This document shows, one piece after another, positions 24,100-31,753 of a stretch of 31,758 nt of DNA. The first letter of the stretch is position 1, and each line of letters starts with the position of its first letter. Origin of the DNA: an uncultured Eubacteriales bacterium (lineage in GTDB: Bacteria > Bacillota > Clostridia > UBA1381); assembly GCA_905199755.1 (NCBI GenBank), contig CAJKHT010000029.1, positions 1 to 31,758 on the forward strand, read 5' to 3'. A model generated the notes under the pieces. That model had not been told where the DNA came from and did not search any database. It worked only from the letters and a program-made list of their open reading frames with translations. The position numbers and the translations under genes are program-made.

Positions 24100-24128
24100 T
24101 TGCAAAAAACGGCATTTTACTGTATAAT
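24100..24128 (+). promoter_or_regulatory. Main promoter of the S10-spc ribosomal operon
   Basis: TTGCAA (24100-24105), 17 bases, TATAAT (24123-24128). An A/T-only stretch with T and A runs (about 24061-24099) lies directly upstream and can serve as an UP element, as expected for a growth-rate-controlled promoter. The start would be near 24135. Confidence 0.8.
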
Positions 24129-24390
24129 ATTACTGTTGTGACACTTGACAAACGATGAAGCGGGAGGTTGCGGCTCATGAGAAGCCGGTTTTTCCGTGGA
24201 GAATGTCCGATTCATGAAACCGGGCGGCAGTCACGCTACACTGTTTTTCTGCACTTTTCTCCTGTGTGAAAAGTGTAAATGCCGAATACCGAATTGCTGC
24301 ATAATGCGGCAGACGGGAGTTTTGCGTTCCGATTTTAGATGCGTCGGAGGGCTTACGTAAATTCGGCTCAGAGGAAGAATGCGGCGAAAA

Positions 24391-24420
24391 TTGACTATAA
24401 CAGCCCGAAAATGATATATT
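24391..24420 (+). promoter_or_regulatory. Possible second promoter inside the leader
   Basis: TTGACT (24391-24396), 18 bases, then TGA-TATATT (24412-24420), an extended -10. The -10 lies in the loop and arm of the terminator-like hairpin, so transcripts from here would escape attenuation. It may be a chance match in AT-rich sequence. Confidence 0.3.
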
Positions 24421-24430
24421 TTCGGGTTTT
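24404..24430 (+). terminator. Terminator-like hairpin in the leader (attenuator candidate)
   Basis: CCCGAAAAT (24404-24412) and ATTTTCGGG (24418-24426) pair perfectly around GATAT and are followed by TTTTAATTT. It lies about 270 bases after the promoter and 100 bases before rpsJ, where it could only serve to attenuate the operon or to block read-through from rbsK. Confidence 0.75.
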
Positions 24431-24530
24431 AATTTAAGGGTGGTGCGAAACACCCGGCGGTGTGTGCAATTTTCTCTAAGGCGCTGTCGTGCAGAGTACA
24501 ACACAATTTTCATTTAAGGAGGGAAAAAGT

Positions 24531-24845
24531 ATGGCAGCAAACCAGAAAATCAGAATCAAGTTAAAGGCTTATGATCACGTTGTATTGGATCAGAGTGCTG
24601 AAAAAATTGTCGAGATTGCAAAGAGAACGGGCGCTAAGGTATCGGGTCCGATTCCCCTGCCCACAGACAAGGAGATCATCACAATCTTAAGAGCGGTTCA
24701 TAAGTACAAGGATTCTCGTGAGCAGTTCGAAAGAAGAACTCACAAAAGATTGATTGATATCGTTGTTCCCGGCGCTAAGACAATGGAAGCTCTTGTTAAA
24801 ATAGATCTTCCCGCAGGCGTTGAAATCGACGTTATCCAGAAATAA
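24531..24845 (+). CDS. rpsJ: 30S ribosomal protein S10
   Basis: A 104-residue protein of the 30S head; as NusE it also takes part in transcription antitermination. It shows the typical IRIKLKAYDHVVLDQSAEKIVE opening, GPIPLPT, and RRTHKRLIDI. The frame is open 14 codons earlier, but AAGGAGGG 7 bases before 24531 and the family N-terminus decide the start. First gene of the operon, after the long leader. Confidence 0.98.
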   Translation: MAANQKIRIKLKAYDHVVLDQSAEKIVEIAKRTGAKVSGPIPLPTDKEIITILRAVHKYKDSREQFERRTHKRLIDIVVPGAKTMEALVKIDLPAGVEIDVIQK

Positions 24846-24881
24846 GTGCAGTAGCTTCATGTAAGCTATGATGCAGGTCAA

Positions 24882-24905
24882 GTTTCCGTAAGAAATTTCG
24901 GAAAC
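24882..24905 (+). other. Hairpin between rpsJ and rplC
   Basis: GTTTCCG (24882-24888) and CGGAAAC (24899-24905) pair perfectly around a 10-base loop. A smaller stem, TAGCTT/AAGCTA (24852-24868), precedes it. No T-run follows. Processing or message stability is the likely role. Confidence 0.5.
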
Positions 24906-24932
24906 CAATAACTGATAAGGAGGAATTTTCTC

Positions 24933-25559
24933 ATGGAGAAAGCAATTTTAGGCACAAAAATCGGCATGACCCAGATTTTTGGCGAAGGCGGCAAGGTTAT
25001 CCCCGTTACCGTTATTATGGCAGGTCCCTGTGTTGTAACACAGAAGAAGACTGTTGAAACGGACGGATACGAAGCTGTTCAGGTAGGCTACGGAGAAGTT
25101 AAGGAAAAAGCTCTTAACAAGCCGCAGCTCGGTCATTTCAAAAAGGCAAACACTGCCAATAAAAAGTATGTCAGAGAGTTCAGACTCGATGACTGTTCAT
25201 CACTTAATGTAGGCGATGAGATTAAGGCTGACGTTTTCGCAGCCGGAGACAAAGTAGACGTAAGCGGTATTTCAAAGGGTAAAGGCTTTGCAGGTCCTAT
25301 GAAACACGGTCTGCACAGAGGACCTATGACTCACGGTTCAAAATCGCAGAGAGTTTCCGGTTCGTTAGGTATGTGCTCAAACCCGGGACGAGTTTTAAAG
25401 GGTAAGGTACTCCCCGGTCATATGGGCGTTGAAAAAGTAACTATCCAGAACTTAGAGGTTGTAAAGGTTGACGCAGAACAGAATCTGATTCTTGTTAAAG
25501 GCGCGGTTCCCGGAAGCAAGGGCGGTCTTGTAACAGTCAGAAACGGTGTCAAGGCATAA
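24933..25559 (+). CDS. rplC: 50S ribosomal protein L3
   Basis: A 208-residue large-subunit assembly protein that binds 23S rRNA with a loop reaching toward the peptidyl-transferase centre. It shows the opening GTKIGMTQIF, and the central SKGKGFAGPMKHG and THGSKSQR blocks, then NPGRVLKGK and LPGHMG. The start has AAGGAGG upstream. It follows rpsJ by 87 bases, a spacer with two small hairpins. Confidence 0.98.
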   Translation: MEKAILGTKIGMTQIFGEGGKVIPVTVIMAGPCVVTQKKTVETDGYEAVQVGYGEVKEKALNKPQLGHFKKANTANKKYVREFRLDDCSSLNVGDEIKADVFAAGDKVDVSGISKGKGFAGPMKHGLHRGPMTHGSKSQRVSGSLGMCSNPGRVLKGKVLPGHMGVEKVTIQNLEVVKVDAEQNLILVKGAVPGSKGGLVTVRNGVKA

Positions 25560-25589
25560 TCGAGGTTGTTGGAAAGGAGGAAATGTATA

Positions 25590-26213
25590 ATGGCTACAGT
25601 GGCTTTATATAACATGGAAGGCACAAAAACCGGTTCGATGGAAGTATCGGATGCGATTTTTGCAGCTGAAGTGAATAATGCGGTATTGCATCAGGTAGTT
25701 GTTAACTATCTCGCAAACCAGAGACAGGGCACACAGAGCACAAAGACGCGTACGGAAGTTCGCGGCGGCGGAATCAAGCCCTGGAGACAGAAGGGTACAG
25801 GCCGTGCAAGACAGGGAAGTATCCGTGCTCCGCAGTGGGTTGGCGGAGGCGTAGCACTGGGACCTAAGCCCAGAAGCTACAGATTCAGCGTAAACAAGAA
25901 GGTAAAGAGACTTGCTATGAAGTCGGCTTTATCTGCTAAATATGCGGAATATCAGATATTTGTAATAGATGACCTTTCGGTTGAGGAAATCAAAACAGCA
26001 AAGATTGCAGCTCTGCTTAAGGGTTTGGAAATCGACAAGAAAGCTCTTATCGTAACAGCTGATGCTGACGAAAAGGTTTACAAGTCGGCAAGAAACATCA
26101 AGGGTGTTACTCCTGTGCATGTGGGAACTCTTAACACATACGATGTTCTTAACAATAATGCTATAATCCTTTCAAAAGATGCGGTTGCAAAAATTGAGGA
26201 GGTGCTTGCATAA
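25590..26213 (+). CDS. rplD: 50S ribosomal protein L4
   Basis: A 207-residue protein with a long basic loop lining the exit tunnel (TRTEVRGGGIKPWRQKGTGR, then RQGSIRAPQW). In other bacteria L4 can also repress its own operon through the leader. ATG at 25590 is chosen over an upstream in-frame start because AAAGGAGG lies 9 bases before it. Its stop overlaps the rplW start by one base (TAATG). Confidence 0.98.
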   Translation: MATVALYNMEGTKTGSMEVSDAIFAAEVNNAVLHQVVVNYLANQRQGTQSTKTRTEVRGGGIKPWRQKGTGRARQGSIRAPQWVGGGVALGPKPRSYRFSVNKKVKRLAMKSALSAKYAEYQIFVIDDLSVEEIKTAKIAALLKGLEIDKKALIVTADADEKVYKSARNIKGVTPVHVGTLNTYDVLNNNAIILSKDAVAKIEEVLA

Positions 26214-26515
26214 TGAATTCATATGATATCTTAAGAGAACCTGTTATCACAGAGCGCAGCATGGAGCAGTACTTTGACAGACAGGGCAACGAAATTCACA
26301 AGTATACCTTCAAGGTTCCGGTATCGGTTAACAAGGTTGAGGTTAAGAAGGCTGTAGAAGAGGTATTCGGCGTAAAGGTTGCCAAGGTCAACACAATAAA
26401 GATGCTTGGCAAGGTTAAGAGAATGGGCCGCTATGAGGGCAGACGCGCCTCATATAAAAAGGCTATCGTAACGCTGGCTCCGGACAGCAAGACAATCGAA
26501 TTTTTCGATATGTAA
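26213..26515 (+). CDS. rplW: 50S ribosomal protein L23
   Basis: A 100-residue protein at the tunnel exit, docking site for trigger factor and signal recognition particle. Typical blocks are EPVITERSM and KVEVKKAVEEVFGVKVAKVNT. It begins inside the rplD stop codon; its GGAGG site is within the end of rplD, which implies translational coupling. Confidence 0.98.
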   Translation: MNSYDILREPVITERSMEQYFDRQGNEIHKYTFKVPVSVNKVEVKKAVEEVFGVKVAKVNTIKMLGKVKRMGRYEGRRASYKKAIVTLAPDSKTIEFFDM

Positions 26516-26541
26516 TTTATAGATAAGGAGAGTAAAGGATA

Positions 26542-27375
26542 ATGGCTATTAAAAAGTATAATCCTACTTCGCCTGCCAGAAGATTTATGACGGTTTCAGA
26601 CTTCGCTGAAATCACCAAGAAGTCACCGGAGCGTTCACTGCTTGCTACAAAGAAGAAGAATTCCGGAAGAAACTCATACGGCAGAATAACTGTTCGTCAT
26701 AGAGGCGGCGGCAACAGAAGAAAGTACAGAATTATTGACTTTAAGAGAAATAAAGATGGTATGAACGCAACTGTTATCGGTATCGAGTACGATCCTAACA
26801 GAACAGCAAACATCGCACTTATTCAGTATGAAGACGGCGAAAAGGCATATATCATCGCTCCTCTCGGACTTAAGGACGGCGATGTTGTGGTATCCGGCGA
26901 GGGCGCAGACATCAAGCCGGGCAACGCTTTGTTTATAAAGGATATCCCGGTAGGTACTCTGATTCACAATATTGAATTATATCCCGGCAAGGGCGCTCAG
27001 CTCGTAAGAACGGCAGGTTCGTCGGCTCAGCTTATGGCTAAGGAAAACGGATATGCACAGGTAAGACTTCCGAGCGGCGAGGTTAGAATGATTCGTCTCG
27101 ACTGTAAAGCAACAATCGGTATAATCGGAAATCAGCAGCATGAAAACATTTCTATCGGTAAAGCCGGCAGAAAGCGTCACATGGGCTGGAGACCGACTGT
27201 CCGCGGTGTTGTAATGAACCCGAACGACCATCCGCACGGCGGTGGTGAAGGTAAGTCACCTATCGGACGTCCTGCGCCTGTTACTCCGTGGGGTAAGCCT
27301 GCTCTCGGTCTTAAGACCAGAAAGCACAAGAACAGAACCAATAAGTTTATCGTAAAGAGAAGAAACGATAAATAA
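26542..27375 (+). CDS. rplB: 50S ribosomal protein L2
   Basis: A 277-residue protein needed for subunit joining and peptidyl transfer. It shows GRNSYGRITVRHRGGG near the front and the conserved NDHPHGGGEGKSPIGR block at 228-243, including His230 of the universally conserved HPHGGGEG. The C-terminus is basic (LKTRKHKNRTNKFIVKRR). AAGGAG lies upstream of the ATG. Confidence 0.98.
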   Translation: MAIKKYNPTSPARRFMTVSDFAEITKKSPERSLLATKKKNSGRNSYGRITVRHRGGGNRRKYRIIDFKRNKDGMNATVIGIEYDPNRTANIALIQYEDGEKAYIIAPLGLKDGDVVVSGEGADIKPGNALFIKDIPVGTLIHNIELYPGKGAQLVRTAGSSAQLMAKENGYAQVRLPSGEVRMIRLDCKATIGIIGNQQHENISIGKAGRKRHMGWRPTVRGVVMNPNDHPHGGGEGKSPIGRPAPVTPWGKPALGLKTRKHKNRTNKFIVKRRNDK

Positions 27376-27397
27376 TCGCTGAAGGGAGGAACAGTTA

Positions 27398-27670
27398 ATG
27401 AGCAGATCACTTAAAAAGGGACCTTTTGTCGAAGAACGCCTTATGTCGAGAATCGACAAAATGAATGAAGCAAATGAAAAGAAGGTTGTTAAGACCTGGT
27501 CGAGATCTTCCACAATATTCCCTGAAATGGTAGGTCATACAATTGCCGTTCACGACGGCAGAAAGCATGTTCCGGTTTTCATCAGTGAAGACATGGTCGG
27601 ACACAAGCTCGGCGAGTTTGCACCGACAAGAACATTTAAAGGACATGCAGGTGCAAAGACAACAGGCTGA
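27398..27670 (+). CDS. rpsS: 30S ribosomal protein S19
   Basis: A 90-residue protein of the 30S head that contacts S13. It opens SRSLKKGPFVEERL and carries KTWSRSSTIFPEMVGHTIAVHDG and GHKLGEFAPTRTF. The ribosome site is GGGAGG. It is followed by an 80-base AT-rich spacer, the longest gap between rplC and rpsH, in which no convincing promoter or terminator was found. Confidence 0.98.
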   Translation: MSRSLKKGPFVEERLMSRIDKMNEANEKKVVKTWSRSSTIFPEMVGHTIAVHDGRKHVPVFISEDMVGHKLGEFAPTRTFKGHAGAKTTG

Positions 27671-27750
27671 TAAAGCTTTGCTCTTACGCACTATATAATA
27701 TGATAATTAAGATTAGTTTATAATCAAGCTATCGGAAGGAGGATTTCCAA

Positions 27751-28089
27751 ATGGAAGCACGCGCAGTATTAAAATACGCACGTATCTCACCCAGAAAGGT
27801 GAAGATTGTGCTTGACTTAATAAGAAACAAGCCTGCTAACGTTGCAATGGGTATCTTAAAGAACACTCCCAAAGCAGCAAGCGAGCTTTTAGAGAAGCTT
27901 CTTGCGTCGGCTATCGCAAACGCAGAGAACAACCATGATATGGATAAAAACAAATTATATGTTGCAGAATGTTATGCATCACAAGGTCCTACTTTAAAGA
28001 GAATTCAGCCTCATGCACAGGGCAGAGCGTTCAAAATCTTAAAGAGAACCAGCCATATCACTTTAGTATTAAAGGAAATGGAAGACTAA
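27751..28089 (+). CDS. rplV: 50S ribosomal protein L22
   Basis: A 112-residue protein whose beta-hairpin lines the exit tunnel; changes there cause macrolide resistance in other bacteria. Family signs are ARISPRKVKIVLDLIRNK near the front and the hairpin region GPTLKRIQPHAQGRAFKI. No unusual insertion is seen in that loop. AAGGAGG lies upstream of the ATG. Confidence 0.98.
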   Translation: MEARAVLKYARISPRKVKIVLDLIRNKPANVAMGILKNTPKAASELLEKLLASAIANAENNHDMDKNKLYVAECYASQGPTLKRIQPHAQGRAFKILKRTSHITLVLKEMED

Positions 28090-28108
28090 TAGAAAAGGAG
28101 GTTAACTC

Positions 28109-28843
28109 ATGGGACAGAAAGTTAATCCGCACGGACTTAGAGTCGGAGTTATAAAAGACTGGGATTCTAAATGGTTCGCAGGTAAAAAAGAATTCGGAGA
28201 CCAGCTGGTTGAAGATTACAATATCAGAAAGTTCGTAAAGAAGGCTTGCTACGATGCAGGAGTTGCTAAAATCGGCATCGAAAGAAAGCAGAAGAAAGTA
28301 TTTATCACTATTCATGCCGCTAAACCCGGTATCATAATCGGAAGAGGCGGAGCTGAAATCGATAAGCTTAAGGCAGAAATCGAAAAGCTGACAGGCAAGG
28401 CTGTTAATGTTAATATCATGGAAGTTAAGAATCCTGATACAAATGCTCAGCTTGTTGCAGAAAACATTGCGGCTCAGCTTGAAAAGCGTATCTCGTTCAG
28501 ACGTGCTATGAAGCAGGTTATGGGCAGAGCTATGAGAATGGGTGTTAAAGGTATAAAGACTGCGGTTGCAGGACGTGTAGGCGGAGCTGAAATCGCAAGA
28601 ACAGAGCAGTACCACGAGGGTACAATACCTCTGCAGACCTTAAGAGCAGATATCGACTACGGTTTTGCCGAAGCATCGACAACCTACGGTATCCTGGGCG
28701 TTAAGGTTTGGATATACAAGGGTGAAATCTTAAACGTTGCAGAAGGCAGACAGAAAGAAGCCGCTGCAAATGCCGCTGCCGCTGAAAGAAAAGACAGAAG
28801 ATCGGGCAGAGGCGAAAGAAGACCGAGAGGGGGCAAGCAGTAA
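28109..28843 (+). CDS. rpsC: 30S ribosomal protein S3
   Basis: A 244-residue protein at the mRNA entry site. It opens GQKVNPHGLRVGVIKDWDSKW, has the KH-domain loop IIIGRGGAEIDKL, and the C-terminal domain FRRAMKQVMGRAMRMGVKGIK. It ends in an Ala-rich then Arg-rich tail (AAANAAAAERKDRRSGRGER), a lineage-variable extension. Its stop overlaps the rplP ATG by one base. Confidence 0.98.
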   Translation: MGQKVNPHGLRVGVIKDWDSKWFAGKKEFGDQLVEDYNIRKFVKKACYDAGVAKIGIERKQKKVFITIHAAKPGIIIGRGGAEIDKLKAEIEKLTGKAVNVNIMEVKNPDTNAQLVAENIAAQLEKRISFRRAMKQVMGRAMRMGVKGIKTAVAGRVGGAEIARTEQYHEGTIPLQTLRADIDYGFAEASTTYGILGVKVWIYKGEILNVAEGRQKEAAANAAAAERKDRRSGRGERRPRGGKQ

Positions 28844-29268
28844 TGTTATTACCTAAAAGAGTTAAATACAGACGTGTTATGCGCGGTCGTATGAAGGGTA
28901 AGGCAACACGCGGCAACGTTGTATCTAACGGCGAGTACGGCCTTCAGGCATTAGAGCCTGCCTGGATTACTTCAAGACAGATAGAAGCAGCCCGTATCGC
29001 TATGACAAGATATACAAAGCGTGGCGGTAAGGTTTGGATTAAAATATTCCCCGATAAGCCGGTAACAAGAAAGCCTGCCGAAACTCGAATGGGTTCAGGT
29101 AAGGGTTCTCCGGAGTACTGGGTAGCAGTAGTTAAGCCGGGCAGAATTATGTTTGAAATGGCCGGCATTCCTGAGGAAAGCGCAAGAGAAGCAATGCGTC
29201 TTGCAATGCACAAGCTTCCCATTAAGTGTAAGTTTGTAAAGCGTGAAACAACAGAGGATGGTGAGTAA
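28843..29268 (+). CDS. rplP: 50S ribosomal protein L16
   Basis: A 141-residue protein near the A-site that helps position tRNA. It shows MLLPKRVKYRRVMRGRMKGK, the KIFPDKPVTRKPAETRMGSG loop and the WVAVVKPGRIMFEMAG block. It starts inside the rpsC stop (TAATG), so translation is coupled. Confidence 0.98.
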   Translation: MLLPKRVKYRRVMRGRMKGKATRGNVVSNGEYGLQALEPAWITSRQIEAARIAMTRYTKRGGKVWIKIFPDKPVTRKPAETRMGSGKGSPEYWVAVVKPGRIMFEMAGIPEESAREAMRLAMHKLPIKCKFVKRETTEDGE

Positions 29269-29270
29269 GA

Positions 29271-29474
29271 ATGAAATTAAATGAGCTTAGAGAATTATCA
29301 ACGGCTGAATTGGAAGAAAAGCTTGCCGAGAGTAAGCAGGAATTGTTCAACCTGAGATTTCAGAACGCTATTAATCAGTTGGACAATCCGATGAGAATTG
29401 GTGACGTTAAGAAGACTATCGCTCGTATTTTGACCATCATTCGTGAAAGAGAACTTACAGGTTCGGCAATGTAA
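29271..29474 (+). CDS. rpmC: 50S ribosomal protein L29
   Basis: A 67-residue two-helix protein near the tunnel exit. Family blocks are KLNELRELSTAELEEKLAESKQELF-type N-terminal helix and the DVKKTIARILTIIRERE end. It begins 2 bases after the rplP stop, with its ribosome site inside rplP. Confidence 0.97.
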   Translation: MKLNELRELSTAELEEKLAESKQELFNLRFQNAINQLDNPMRIGDVKKTIARILTIIRERELTGSAM

Positions 29475-29516
29475 TGAGCAGGTAGACGTGATACTGTCTG
29501 AAAGGAGGACTTATCT

Positions 29517-29774
29517 GTGGAAGAAAGAAACAGCCGTAAGGTAAAAATCGGTAAGGTAGTAAGCAACAAGATGGACAAGACCATCGTTGTAGCTATTGAA
29601 TATAACGTAAAGCATCCGCTTTACGGAAAAATCGTAAAGCGTACCTATAAGCTTAAGGCTCATGATGAGGAAAACGTTTGCTCAATCGGAGATAAGGTTA
29701 AGGTAATGGAAACAAGACCTCTCTCAAAGGATAAGAGATGGAGACTGGTTGAAATAGTAGAAAAAGTTAAGTAA
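29517..29774 (+). CDS. rpsQ: 30S ribosomal protein S17
   Basis: An 85-residue OB-fold protein binding 16S rRNA. It shows GKVVSNKMDKTIVVAIE and HPLYGKIVKRT, then KVMETRPLSKDKRWRLV. The start codon is GTG, fixed by AAAGGAGG 8 bases upstream; no in-frame ATG fits the family start. Confidence 0.97.
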   Translation: MEERNSRKVKIGKVVSNKMDKTIVVAIEYNVKHPLYGKIVKRTYKLKAHDEENVCSIGDKVKVMETRPLSKDKRWRLVEIVEKVK

Positions 29775-29805
29775 TATAACGAAATCCCGGAAGGAGGAAG
29801 TTTTA

Positions 29806-30174
29806 ATGATACAGCAACAAACACTTTTAAAAGTGGCTGATAATACAGGCGCTAAAGAGCTTATGTGCATCAGAGTAATGGGCGGCTCGAGAAAAAGATA
29901 TGCGGCTGTCGGCGACGAAATAGTTTGCAGTGTTAAAAAGGCAACACCGGGCGGCGTTGTTAAAAAAGGCGATGTTGTAAAGGCTGTTGTAGTAAGAACG
30001 GTTAAAGCGTCAAAGCGTGCTGACGGTTCATATATAAGATTCGACGAAAATGCAGCGGTTATCGTCAGAGACGATAAAAACCCGAGAGGTACCCGTATCT
30101 TTGGGCCTGTTGCAAGAGAACTCAGAGACAAAGAGTACATGAAGATACTTTCATTGGCTCCGGAAGTTCTTTAA
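29806..30174 (+). CDS. rplN: 50S ribosomal protein L14
   Basis: A 122-residue protein at the subunit interface. It opens IQQQTLLKVADNTGAKEL and contains GGSRKRYAAVGDEI and DKNPRGTRIFGPVARELR, the conserved family end. GGAGG lies upstream of the ATG. First gene of the classical spc segment, following rpsQ by 31 bases. Confidence 0.98.
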   Translation: MIQQQTLLKVADNTGAKELMCIRVMGGSRKRYAAVGDEIVCSVKKATPGGVVKKGDVVKAVVVRTVKASKRADGSYIRFDENAAVIVRDDKNPRGTRIFGPVARELRDKEYMKILSLAPEVL

Positions 30175-30190
30175 TAAGGAGGATACAGCA

Positions 30191-30514
30191 ATGAAAAAAA
30201 TGCATGTTAAGCGCGGCGATACCGTCAAGGTTATTGCCGGTAAGGATAAAGGCAAAGAAGGTAAGGTTGTTACAGCTATTCCCGAAGCAGGCAAGGTAAT
30301 TGTTGAAGGTGTTGCAGTCGCTAAGAAGCACCAGAAGGCAAGAGTTCAGGGCCAGGAAAGCGGTATCATCCACATGGAAACACCTATCGATGCCTCAAAT
30401 GTAATGAGAGTTTGCTCAAAGTGCGGCAAAGCTGCAAGAACGGGCATAAAGATTCTTGCCGACGGTTCAAAGGTAAGATTCTGCAAGAAGTGTAACGAAA
30501 CATTCAACGATTAA
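30191..30514 (+). CDS. rplX: 50S ribosomal protein L24 with a four-cysteine C-terminus
   Basis: A 107-residue assembly-initiating protein with a KOW motif at about 5-32 (VKRGDTVKVIAGKDKGKEGK). The C-terminus carries Cys75-x2-Cys78 and Cys98-x2-Cys101, a zinc-ribbon-like arrangement found in many bacterial L24 proteins and lost in others. It is 16 bases after rplN, with AAGGAGG between. Confidence 0.98.
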   Translation: MKKMHVKRGDTVKVIAGKDKGKEGKVVTAIPEAGKVIVEGVAVAKKHQKARVQGQESGIIHMETPIDASNVMRVCSKCGKAARTGIKILADGSKVRFCKKCNETFND

Positions 30515-30540
30515 TTTTCGAGAGGAGGTAAATTCTAACA

Positions 30541-31080
30541 ATGAGTAGAATGCAAGAAAAATATAACAAGGAAGTTGCTCCGGCTCTTATGGAGAAGTTT
30601 TCATATAAAAGTACAATGCAGATACCGAAGCTCGTAAAAATCGTAATCAATATCGGTTTGGGTGAAGCAAAGGATAACCCCAAGGCTGTAGACGCTGCCT
30701 GCTCGGATTTGGCACAGATTACAGGTCAGAAGCCGATCGTTACCAAGGCAAGAAAGTCAGTAGCTAACTTCAAATTGAGAGAAGGCATGAATATCGGCTG
30801 CAAGGTAACACTGAGAGCTGATAAGATGTATGAATTCTTAGACAGACTTTTCAACGTGGCTCTGCCCCGTGTAAGAGACTTCAGAGGTATAAATGCCAAC
30901 GGTTTTGACGGCAGAGGAAATTATTCCTTAGGTATTAAGGAACAGCTGATTTTCCCTGAAATCGACTATGATAAGATTGATAAAATCAGAGGTATGGACA
31001 TTAACTTTGTTACTACCGCACAGACAGACGAAGAAGCTCGTGAACTGTTAAAGCTTATGGGCGCTCCGTTTCGTTCATAA
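30541..31080 (+). CDS. rplE: 50S ribosomal protein L5
   Basis: A 179-residue protein of the central protuberance that binds 5S rRNA. Family blocks are MQIPKLVKIVINIGLGEA, TGQKPIVTKARKSVANFKLREG, and FDGRGNYSLGIKEQLIFPEIDYDKI-type C-terminal segment. It ends GAPFRS as usual. GAGGAGG lies upstream of the ATG. Confidence 0.98.
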   Translation: MSRMQEKYNKEVAPALMEKFSYKSTMQIPKLVKIVINIGLGEAKDNPKAVDAACSDLAQITGQKPIVTKARKSVANFKLREGMNIGCKVTLRADKMYEFLDRLFNVALPRVRDFRGINANGFDGRGNYSLGIKEQLIFPEIDYDKIDKIRGMDINFVTTAQTDEEARELLKLMGAPFRS

Positions 31081-31094
31081 GGGAGGAGAAAATC

Positions 31095-31280
31095 ATGGCA
31101 AAAAGATCTATGGTTGTTAAACAGCAGAGAACACCTAAGCATTCGACGCAGGCATATACAAGATGTAAAATCTGCGGCAGACCGCACGCTTATTTAAGAA
31201 AGTTCGGTATTTGCCGTATATGCTTCAGAGAATTAGCTTATAAGGGTCAGATTCCCGGAGTTAAGAAAGCTTCTTGGTAA
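31095..31280 (+). CDS. rpsN: 30S ribosomal protein S14, zinc-binding type
   Basis: A 61-residue protein, the short form with a zinc ribbon: Cys24-x2-Cys27 and Cys40-x2-Cys43 (CKICGRPHAYLRKFGICRIC). The zinc-free long paralogue is about 90-100 residues. It starts 14 bases after rplE with GGGAGGAG between. Typical of Gram-positive spc operons. Confidence 0.98.
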   Translation: MAKRSMVVKQQRTPKHSTQAYTRCKICGRPHAYLRKFGICRICFRELAYKGQIPGVKKASW

Positions 31281-31342
31281 TCGGCACCGAATAACGAGTA
31301 TAAGTACGATTTCTTTACAGAATTCGGAAGGAGGTAAATTAA

Positions 31343-31753
31343 ATGCAAATCACTGATCCAATCGCAGACCTGCTTACAAGAATCAGAAATGCAAATTCAT
31401 CAAAGCATGATTCCGTTGATGTTCCGGCTTCCAACATGAAGAAAGCAATTGTTGAAATCTTAAACGATGAAGGCTATATAAAGAGCTATCAGATTATAGA
31501 GGACGGCAAGCAGGGCGTTATAAGAATCACTTTAAAATACGGACCCAAGAACGAAAGAGTTATCAGCGGTCTTAAGAGAGTATCAAAGCCCGGTCTCAGA
31601 ATTCATGCCGGTGCAGACGAGCTTCCCAGAGTATTAAAGGGACTCGGTATCGCCATTATCTCAACTTCAAAGGGTATAATGACCGATAAAAAGGCAAGAG
31701 AAATGTCGGTTCGCCGACGAGCACGTTATGCACCGTCTCCGACACTTCATTAA
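31343..31753 (+). CDS. rpsH: 30S ribosomal protein S8 with an aberrant C-terminus
   Basis: A 16S rRNA-binding protein of the 30S platform. Residues 1-123 are normal: ITDPIADLLTRIRNANSSKH, VISGLKRVSKPGLR and STSKGIMTDKKAREMSV. The family then ends with GGE-hydrophobic-L-x-x-V-W, but here the frame reads RRRARYAPSPTLH and stops at 31753. In the +2 frame, from 31726, the bases read Leu-Cys-Thr-Val, just as in the expected LCTVW ending. About 14 bases (31712-31725) where 12 are expected explain the shift. The window ends 5 bases later. An assembly or contig-end error is more likely than a true mutation, as S8 is essential. Confidence 0.93.
   Translation: MQITDPIADLLTRIRNANSSKHDSVDVPASNMKKAIVEILNDEGYIKSYQIIEDGKQGVIRITLKYGPKNERVISGLKRVSKPGLRIHAGADELPRVLKGLGIAIISTSKGIMTDKKAREMSVRRRARYAPSPTLH

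Larger units (their letters stand above)
24135..24530 (+). promoter_or_regulatory. Long structured 5' leader of the S10 operon
   Basis: About 395 transcribed bases precede rpsJ with no conserved gene. Stems seen are CCGGTTT/AAACCGG (24185-24223), CACTTTTC/GAAAAGTG (24252-24275), TGCTGC/GCGGCA (24295-24311), TCCGA/TCGGA around 24329-24350, the terminator-like hairpin (24404-24430) and GGGTG/CACCC (24438-24455). A 30-codon frame (24177-24269, MRSRFFRGEC...) with GGGAGG 9 bases upstream overlaps the first two stems. Leaders of S10 operons in other bacteria are sites of autogenous control by a ribosomal protein such as L4; this one probably does the same, but its class was not recognised. Confidence 0.6.

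Noticed and set aside
24435..24455. AGGGTGG-like stretch followed by CACCC in the rpsJ leader, resembling the T-box core
   Set aside because: The T-box consensus AGGGTGGNACCGCG is not matched after the first seven bases, the terminator lies before and not after it, and the downstream genes are ribosomal proteins rather than amino-acid genes.
27671..27750. TTGCTC and TATAAT in the rpsS-rplV spacer, as a possible internal promoter
   Set aside because: The spacer between the hexamers is only 10 bases; the region is AT-rich and chance matches are expected.
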